A stretch of DNA of 56,095 nucleotides from an uncultured Candidatus Saccharibacteria bacterium. GTDB taxonomy: Bacteria > Patescibacteriota > Saccharimonadia > Saccharimonadales > Saccharimonadaceae. Shown here piece after piece: positions 50,972-56,095 of this stretch (its first letter is position 1; each line of letters begins with the position of its first letter). Location: assembly GCA_946638615.1 (NCBI GenBank), contig CAMPBO010000004.1:1-56095 (forward strand). The letters run 5' to 3'. Under the pieces are notes generated by a model. It was not told where the DNA came from. It did no database searches and saw nothing but the letters and a program-made list of their open reading frames with translations. Position numbers and translations under genes: made by a program.

Positions 50972-51747
50972 AAATCACAATTTTAGGCGCAGGAGCGTTT
51001 GGTACAGCTCTTGGCAAAATATTGACAGACAAAAATCATACTATTAACTACTATGACCCAAAATACAATAATGGGGCACTAAGTGAAACTTTGCGCGGAG
51101 CCGACATTATGGTTCTCGCAGTCCCATCAGAAGCTGTAGAGCAGCTTTTATTATATTTACCGAAAAATATACCCTTAGTCATTGCGACTAAAGGCTTATT
51201 GAATGAAAAAATACTACAGCCTTTTAGCGATTACGCCATAATATCTGGACCTGGTTTTGCTAAAGATATAAAATCCCAAAAAATGACCAGACTAACCTCT
51301 ACCGCTAACTGGGCGGCTGATTTGTTTACTACAGACTATCTTAATTTTGATGTAACTGACGACAAAAAAGGCGTCTTAATGTGTGGAGCCTTGAAAAATG
51401 TTTATGCAATTCTCGCGGGATTAAAAAATTTACAGCCTGGTTCAAAAGAGCACGATATTTTTTTAGATAAAGCATCTGAAGAGATTAAACTAATTTTGGC
51501 TAAGAATGGCGCCGATCCCAAAACGTTTGATTTAGCTTGTGGTATGGATGATCTTAAAATTACATGCAATTTTCCTTCAAGAAATTATGAATTTGGGCAA
51601 AAATTGCGAACTAATTTTGATTGTTGTCCCGAAAAGACAGTTGAAGGTATCTCAACACTAAAGAGAATACGACGAGGAGAAATTAACGTGCCTACTGAAG
51701 CCGCGTTTTTACGTGAGTTAATTGGTCTGGAGGGCTCATGGGCTTAA
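50968..51747 (+). CDS. gpsA: NAD(P)-dependent glycerol-3-phosphate dehydrogenase
   Basis: 259 residues; standard GpsA has about 330. The nucleotide-binding start MKITILGAGAFGTALGKIL, the IATKGL and ISGPGFAKDI motifs (PSFAxE region), the catalytic-Lys region CGALKNVYAILAGL and the C-terminal TVEGISTLKRI are all recognisable, so the shortening is due to smaller loops and helices. It supplies glycerol-3-phosphate for phospholipids. It overlaps the preceding gene by 4 nt (ATGA) and the next one by 10 nt. Confidence 0.88.
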   Translation: MKITILGAGAFGTALGKILTDKNHTINYYDPKYNNGALSETLRGADIMVLAVPSEAVEQLLLYLPKNIPLVIATKGLLNEKILQPFSDYAIISGPGFAKDIKSQKMTRLTSTANWAADLFTTDYLNFDVTDDKKGVLMCGALKNVYAILAGLKNLQPGSKEHDIFLDKASEEIKLILAKNGADPKTFDLACGMDDLKITCNFPSRNYEFGQKLRTNFDCCPEKTVEGISTLKRIRRGEINVPTEAAFLRELIGLEGSWA

Positions 51748-54700
51748 ATCAAAAGCAAAAAGAAGCAGTAGAATATTTAGATGGTCCGCTTTTGGTTTTG
51801 GCTGGCCCTGGGACGGGTAAAACGCAGCTACTTTCTCATAAAGTCGCATATATTTTAAAAAATACAGATACCAATCCTGAGAATATTTTATGCTTGACGT
51901 TTACTGAGACTGGCGCTTCAAATATGCGTGAAAGGCTAAAAAGCATTGTCGGAAATGATGGTCTAAGGGTAAATATTGGCACTTATCATGCCTTCGGGTC
52001 AGAAATTTTAGCACAATATAAAAACTATTCGGAAAATTACGAACGAAAGCTAGACTCAGCCGTTGATGAGGTGACGCAATTCAAAATTATAAAAGAACTT
52101 CAAGAAAAATTACCAGGAAACGATATTTTAAAAGGAGATAATATCAAAGATATAGTCAGCGTAATCTCATCGGCTAAATCTGCTGGTCTAAATGCTACGG
52201 ACTTAAAAAATATTGCAGAACAAAATTTGGAAGATTCAAAAATCTTGTCAGAAGTAATCTCGCCATTACTTAAGTCAGTGATTCCAAGGGTCTATAAAGA
52301 ATCTTACGAAAACGCATACTTGCCGATTTGGGAGATTCTAAAACAATATACTAAGGCAGGAACAATCATTAAAAATATTGAGCGTTCAATCGGTGGGCTG
52401 GCACGTGATTTAAAAGAGGCGATAATTAGTGCTGAAAGTACCGAAAAAATTAAACCTTTATCTGATTGGAAAGATAAATATTTTGAAAAAGACAATAACG
52501 GCAACTATCGCCTAAAAGACCGAATTGCCAATAAAAAACTTTTGAGTCTTGCTACAATAATGCGTAAATACGACAATTACCTTCATAAAAATGGGTTATA
52601 TGATTTTGATGATATGATTCAAGAATCCGCCAGAATTTTGCGTGAAGATGATGGGTTTCGAGCAACACTAACTGAGCGATATCAATTTATTATGTTAGAT
52701 GAGTTTCAGGATACCAATCCATCACAATTTGCTATTATTAAAGAGTTAACTGATTATGAAAAACCTTTAATCATGGCTGTAGGTGATGATGATCAGGCGA
52801 TTTATGAATTCCAAGGGGCGCTTTCAACCAATCTTATAGATTTTCAGAATCATTACAGTGCCAATGTGATTCCTCTAGTAGAAAATTATCGCAGTACGCA
52901 GGAGATTTTGGATTTTTCACGAGAGATTATTAATCAAGCGAACGATCGTTTTGCCGACAAAGAGCTGTTATCACACAAGGAGGCTCCGAAAGAATCGCAG
53001 ATTTATCGTCATGAATTTTTATCTTCCGAGATGGAATATGATTTTGTAGCCAGTAAAATTGCGGAACTCATTAAATCTGGCGTTAAACAAAGCGAAATTG
53101 CGATTATTTCTTACAAGACCAAATATTTTATGCCACTTTTGCCATTTCTTAAGGCTCATCCCGAAATAAAAATTGCTTATGAGAAGAAGGATGACTTATT
53201 TGAAGACGAAAAAATCCATGAAATATTGACTTTGGCTAGATTTATTTACGAACTTACTTACGAGAAAAAGTCAACGGTTTCGACTTTGGAAATTTTGGCA
53301 TACCCGTTTTTCAAATTACCAATGCTCGAAATTGTCAAAGCCGTAGGTGAAGCCCGAAGTAGCCGAAAACAAATTTTTGAGATACTTTTACATTCAGAAA
53401 ATCCAGAAATTTTAAAGGTGATGGAATTTTTCTCCTCATTAGTAGCAAAAGCTTTTAATGAACCTTTGGAATTGTTTTTAGATTACCTGATCGGCGCCAT
53501 GGAACTAAATGGCTACCGGTCACCATATCTTGAATATTACACAAAAACCGAGGGATATCAGGCGTTTAGCCTATATGAATCACTTTCGTCCTTAAGGGGG
53601 AAGCTTAGAAAGCATTTTGGCGAGAAAAAATTACGTCTTGCAGATTTGATTTCTCTAATTGATGATTACAAAGATGCAGAGATGCCTCTAAACCTAGTGA
53701 GTCCCTACAAAGAATCTGATGAGGCGGTGCAGATTTTGTCAGCGCATAAAGCTAAGGGGCTGGAATTTTCGTATGTTTTTATCATTTCAACCGATCATGT
53801 AGCTTGGGGTAAAGGTAAAGGGAATAACAACCTCTTAGCTCTACCCAAAAACTTAACCCAAATTCGTCATACTGGCACCACAGACGGCGAAAAACTAAGG
53901 ATTCTATATGTGGCATTAACTAGAGCAAAAGAGACTCTCTATATCACCAATTCACTACACGATTTTAACGAAAAATCACCCGCTCGACTAGAATATCTAG
54001 AAGAATATCAAGAGGGCGAGAAGGTGATTTCTCCGTTAATACCCACTAAAACAGTCCAAACACATTATGAAGGGAGCGCGTCTCAATATTCCGAAAACAA
54101 CCTTAAAAAATGGTTTTTGCCTTATGTGCAGGCGACTCCAGACATGCGAGCAATTTATAAAGAGCGAGCCTCAAACTGGCGGATGTCTGCATCGAGCCTG
54201 ACTTCTTTTGTCGATATAGTCTATGCTGGGCCGCAGGACTTTTTCAAAAATTACATTTTGCAAGCTCCACCCATGCCAGAAGACAAATCACTAGCCTATG
54301 GTGATTTGGTGCACAAAGTTTTTGAAGTGGTGACAAATCATAGAATCTCCGATACGGAGGCTTTGGATTTTTTCCTATCTGAGCTAGACAAAAAAGACCT
54401 ACCAGTCGAAACTATCAGAGAGCTTCGCGAACAAGGAACTGAAAATATCACCACGGCGCTAAAAGCTTTTGGTGAAATTTTGAGGAATGGTAAAGCCGAA
54501 GTGGACTTTGGTCCAGAAAAACTAAACATCTCTGGCGTACCAATCACTGGCAAAATTGACCATATTTCAATCGATGAAGCCAAAAAGACTATTGAAATCT
54601 ACGATTTTAAAACTGGCGGATATCATAAAGAGAAATGGCAATCACATACAACGCTTTATAAATATATGCTCCAACTTGAGTTTTATAAATTACTACTTAA

Positions 54701-54980
54701 TAATTCGCCAAAATATCGTTCATATACAGTCGAAAAGGCACATATTTTATTCGTGACGCCAGACAAAGATGGTGAAGTTTACGATAAAGTTTACGAGTTT
54801 AGTGTCGATGACGAAAAGAACTTAATTCAGCTGATGCAGGCAGTTTATAGTTTGGTTTCGACCCTTACGTTTATGAATGATGAGGAAATTTTTATACCAT
54901 CAGATAAAACACTTGGTATAAAAGATATTAAGCACTTCATTGAGCTCGTGCTTGCAAAAGGTGGCTCTAGTATACTATAA
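51738..54980 (+). CDS. UvrD/PcrA-like helicase fused to a PD-(D/E)XK nuclease
   Basis: 1080 residues. Superfamily 1 helicase motifs in order: Q-motif LNQKQKEAVEY, Walker A AGPGTGKT (residues about 22-29), Walker B MLDEFQDTNP, motif III GDDDQAIYEFQGA, motif IV VENYRS, motif V ILSAHKAKGLEF and motif VI LYVALTRAKETLYI. The last 250 residues form a RecB/AddB-type nuclease: YGDLVHKVFE, GKIDHISIDEAKKTIEIYDFKTGGY (catalytic Asp and D-F-K), and HTTLYKYMLQLEFYKLLL. The combination suggests a single-chain AddA-like helicase-nuclease for double-strand-break repair. No four-Cys iron-sulfur cluster is visible. Confidence 0.9.
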   Translation: MGLNQKQKEAVEYLDGPLLVLAGPGTGKTQLLSHKVAYILKNTDTNPENILCLTFTETGASNMRERLKSIVGNDGLRVNIGTYHAFGSEILAQYKNYSENYERKLDSAVDEVTQFKIIKELQEKLPGNDILKGDNIKDIVSVISSAKSAGLNATDLKNIAEQNLEDSKILSEVISPLLKSVIPRVYKESYENAYLPIWEILKQYTKAGTIIKNIERSIGGLARDLKEAIISAESTEKIKPLSDWKDKYFEKDNNGNYRLKDRIANKKLLSLATIMRKYDNYLHKNGLYDFDDMIQESARILREDDGFRATLTERYQFIMLDEFQDTNPSQFAIIKELTDYEKPLIMAVGDDDQAIYEFQGALSTNLIDFQNHYSANVIPLVENYRSTQEILDFSREIINQANDRFADKELLSHKEAPKESQIYRHEFLSSEMEYDFVASKIAELIKSGVKQSEIAIISYKTKYFMPLLPFLKAHPEIKIAYEKKDDLFEDEKIHEILTLARFIYELTYEKKSTVSTLEILAYPFFKLPMLEIVKAVGEARSSRKQIFEILLHSENPEILKVMEFFSSLVAKAFNEPLELFLDYLIGAMELNGYRSPYLEYYTKTEGYQAFSLYESLSSLRGKLRKHFGEKKLRLADLISLIDDYKDAEMPLNLVSPYKESDEAVQILSAHKAKGLEFSYVFIISTDHVAWGKGKGNNNLLALPKNLTQIRHTGTTDGEKLRILYVALTRAKETLYITNSLHDFNEKSPARLEYLEEYQEGEKVISPLIPTKTVQTHYEGSASQYSENNLKKWFLPYVQATPDMRAIYKERASNWRMSASSLTSFVDIVYAGPQDFFKNYILQAPPMPEDKSLAYGDLVHKVFEVVTNHRISDTEALDFFLSELDKKDLPVETIRELREQGTENITTALKAFGEILRNGKAEVDFGPEKLNISGVPITGKIDHISIDEAKKTIEIYDFKTGGYHKEKWQSHTTLYKYMLQLEFYKLLLNNSPKYRSYTVEKAHILFVTPDKDGEVYDKVYEFSVDDEKNLIQLMQAVYSLVSTLTFMNDEEIFIPSDKTLGIKDIKHFIELVLAKGGSSIL

Positions 54981-55035
54981 TACTAGCACAGAATCATATT
55001 ATGTGATTTAGTATTTTAGAAAGGTGGTGAGATGA

Positions 55036-55215
55036 GTGACCTGGAGTTGTCCTAAATGCGGTAAGCCGTTTTTGACGGAGCAAGACCGCGACAGGCATGT
55101 CGCAGAATGCGGTCTTGGCTATAAAGCCAAAAAATGCTACCACTGCGAAGGCACTGGCCGCGATGTGTATGGGCGAAAATGCACCTATTGTAACGGAAGC
55201 GGCAAACTACCCTAA
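55036..55215 (+). CDS. Small double zinc-finger protein
   Basis: 59 residues with a GTG start, below the ORF-track cutoff; aaggtgg lies 8 nt upstream. The N-terminal half is a C2HC-type finger (CPKCGKPF...RHVAEC). The C-terminal half has two C-x2-C-x-G-x-G units (CYHCEGTG and CTYCNGSG), exactly the repeat of the DnaJ zinc domain. No other domain is present. It could be a redox or chaperone-like accessory factor or an RNA/protein-binding adaptor; I cannot name it. The coding sequence is GC-richer than its surroundings, contains a nested inverted repeat, and is followed by a very strong terminator. Confidence 0.8.
   Translation: MTWSCPKCGKPFLTEQDRDRHVAECGLGYKAKKCYHCEGTGRDVYGRKCTYCNGSGKLP
55082..55116. 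repeat. Nested inverted repeat inside the zinc-finger gene
   Basis: AAGACCGC (55082-55089) pairs with GCGGTCTT (55109-55116), and GCGACA / TGTCGC (55088-55103) forms a second stem inside and overlapping it. The mRNA could fold strongly here. Confidence 0.6.
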
Positions 55216-55225
55216 CACCCCCTAT

Positions 55226-55263
55226 TGGCAAGATCTAGTTTCAAACTAGGTCTTGCCATTTTT
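55226..55263 (+). terminator. Strong terminator of the zinc-finger gene
   Basis: TGGCAAGATCTAGTTT / AAACTAGGTCTTGCCA, 16 bp with one G-U pair, followed by TTTTT. Confidence 0.93.
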
Positions 55264-55272
55264 ACTTTAGTG

Positions 55273-55281
55273 TGGTAAAAT
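55273..55281 (+). promoter_or_regulatory. Extended -10 promoter of rpmG
   Basis: TGGTAAAAT at 55273-55281, 10 nt before the ATG at 55292; a leader of only about 4 nt is predicted. Confidence 0.55.
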
Positions 55282-55291
55282 GAGTAGAGTT

Positions 55292-55501
55292 ATGGCAAAG
55301 AAGAATAATACTAAGCGCAAGTTGGTTGGACTCGTTTCGGAAGAATCGGGTGTTCGTGCTTATTACACTAAGAAAAACACCATGAATACTCCTGATAAGT
55401 TAAGCCTTAAGAAATACGATCCAGTACTTCGAAAACATGTCTTATTTGTGGAGACCAAGAAAAACCTCGGCCGAAACGAAGTAAAAGAGAAAAAACGCTA
55501 A
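55292..55501 (+). CDS. rpmG: Ribosomal protein bL33, zinc-free form
   Basis: 69 residues from the second in-frame ATG; the track start at 55280 overlaps the -10. The core [35 protein letters not shown] matches L33 (YxTxKNxxNTPxxLxLKKYxPxxxKHxxxxE). The zinc Cys pairs of the standard form are absent (SEESG and DPVLR). A basic tail of about 15 residues follows. It is a single gene with its own terminator. Confidence 0.92.
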   Translation: MAKKNNTKRKLVGLVSEESGVRAYYTKKNTMNTPDKLSLKKYDPVLRKHVLFVETKKNLGRNEVKEKKR

Positions 55502-55532
55502 AAATATCCCCTCCAAGAGGGGCTATTTTTTG
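55502..55532 (+). terminator. Terminator of rpmG
   Basis: CCCCTC / GAGGGG with flanking ATA/TAT pairing and a T-run, directly after the stop codon. Confidence 0.88.
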
Positions 55533-55574
55533 TTGTACTAATCAAGATTAAGATTCCGTTATGATGGATAAATT

Positions 55575-56095
55575 TTAATTAGAACTATTTTCATGCTGCA
55601 TCAAACGGTAGTTAAGGTCGTGTAAAATATTCATAAAAAACATGAAGCTTTCATATGGTGAAGCATAAGCTGAAAAATAGGCATGGACATCACCATCGTT
55701 CCAATATTTAGTACACATTGAATAGGGGTGGTCGGAAGTTGTAAGACGACGCCAATCCGAAATAAGCTCAGCATCATTAGTATCCAAAACTCGGTCTCGC
55801 ATATCGTACAAATCCTGCATAGCGGTTTTTTGCATAGAATTTGATAGCCAAGCGGACAAATCCCGTTCAGTGTCTGCCCAAGTAATAGTACTGGGCATAG
55901 AAATTTCATCTACTGGATACATTAAGTCACAGGCTTCGGATACAGTTACAAATTGATTTTCATACTCTGAAAGCCACGAAGTAATAAAAGTGTCAAAAAA
56001 ATCAAAAATGCCAGTGTCTGCCCATTGATGTTCGCCAAAAGTTTCAAAATCCATAAATAAATTAATCAGATTTCCACGCAAACAATCCATATTAA
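55575..56095 (-). CDS. Glycoside hydrolase family 57 protein, 3' part only
   Basis: The minus-strand frame is open to the window edge. About 172 residues are visible; the Met at 56090 is probably internal because the sequence starts in the middle of a conserved GH57 block, NLFMDFETFGEHQW, where the Asp is part of the catalytic region, followed by TGIFDFFDTF. The remainder (VTVSEACDLM, TERDLSAWLSNSMQK, DWRRLTTSDHPYSMCTKYW) matches the helical end of GH57 alpha-amylase-like enzymes. It would act on alpha-glucans, perhaps storage or scavenged glycogen. The protein stops soon after this block without the longer C-terminal domains of large amylopullulanases. Confidence 0.85.
   Translation of the reverse strand, partial: NMDCLRGNLINLFMDFETFGEHQWADTGIFDFFDTFITSWLSEYENQFVTVSEACDLMYPVDEISMPSTITWADTERDLSAWLSNSMQKTAMQDLYDMRDRVLDTNDAELISDWRRLTTSDHPYSMCTKYWNDGDVHAYFSAYASPYESFMFFMNILHDLNYRLMQHENSSN

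Overview
The window reads as one contiguous chromosome segment of a small-genome, AT-rich bacterium of the Candidate Phyla Radiation, most likely Candidatus Saccharibacteria (TM7). I infer this from compact and often overlapping genes, FISUMP-type surface protein sequence, cysteine-free forms of L32, L33, L36 and S4, the FtsEX-CHAP hydrolase cluster, a class III ribonucleotide reductase, and UGA used as a normal stop codon, which argues against the UGA-recoding SR1/Gracilibacteria. No phylogeny could be run.

Layout. 1-7.8 kb: 3' end of a FISUMP surface protein, exonuclease I, L-lactate dehydrogenase, a DUF2207 membrane protein, a Pro/Thr-rich single-pass protein and MetRS. 7.8-12.2 kb: a divergently transcribed MIP-like channel, a tiny tail-anchored protein and a 1018-residue membrane protein of unknown function. 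12.2-21.2 kb: pheS-pheT, ftsE-ftsX, a PcsB-like CHAP hydrolase, a CtpA protease and a GT4 glycosyltransferase; this block looks like a cell-wall remodelling and division module. 21.2-28.6 kb: a solo membrane protein, leuS, a SpoU methyltransferase, a glutaredoxin, rpmF-nusB-nudix-rnc, a solo hypothetical gene, rpsP and khpA. 28.6-36.2 kb: a probable small RNA and a structured leader, then rpoB-rpoC. 36.2-42.5 kb: secY, a sortase, infA-rpmJ-rpsM-rpsK-rpsD-rpoA-rplQ-rplM-rpsI. 42.5-47.1 kb: tRNA-Ala(CGC), signal peptidase I, a polytopic protein, an HtrA protease, prmC-prfA on the minus strand and tRNA-Val(CAC). 47.2-55 kb: nrdD-nrdG, a surface Ig-like protein, gpsA and a UvrD-like helicase-nuclease. 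55-56 kb: a small zinc-finger protein, rpmG and the 3' part of a GH57 enzyme that runs off the window.

The genes are mostly housekeeping (transcription, translation, envelope export and remodelling, fermentation, dNTP synthesis). Three things stand out. (1) NrdD ends immediately before the place where the glycyl-radical motif belongs, although its activase NrdG is intact. (2) Both structural zinc sites of RNA polymerase beta' and the zinc ligands of L32, L33 and L36 are gone. (3) Promoters are easily recognised as extended -10 elements (TGnTATAAT), and in at least six genes they lie only 6-7 nt before the start codon, which predicts leaderless mRNAs. A promoter-hairpin-terminator unit ahead of rpoB is a good small-RNA candidate.
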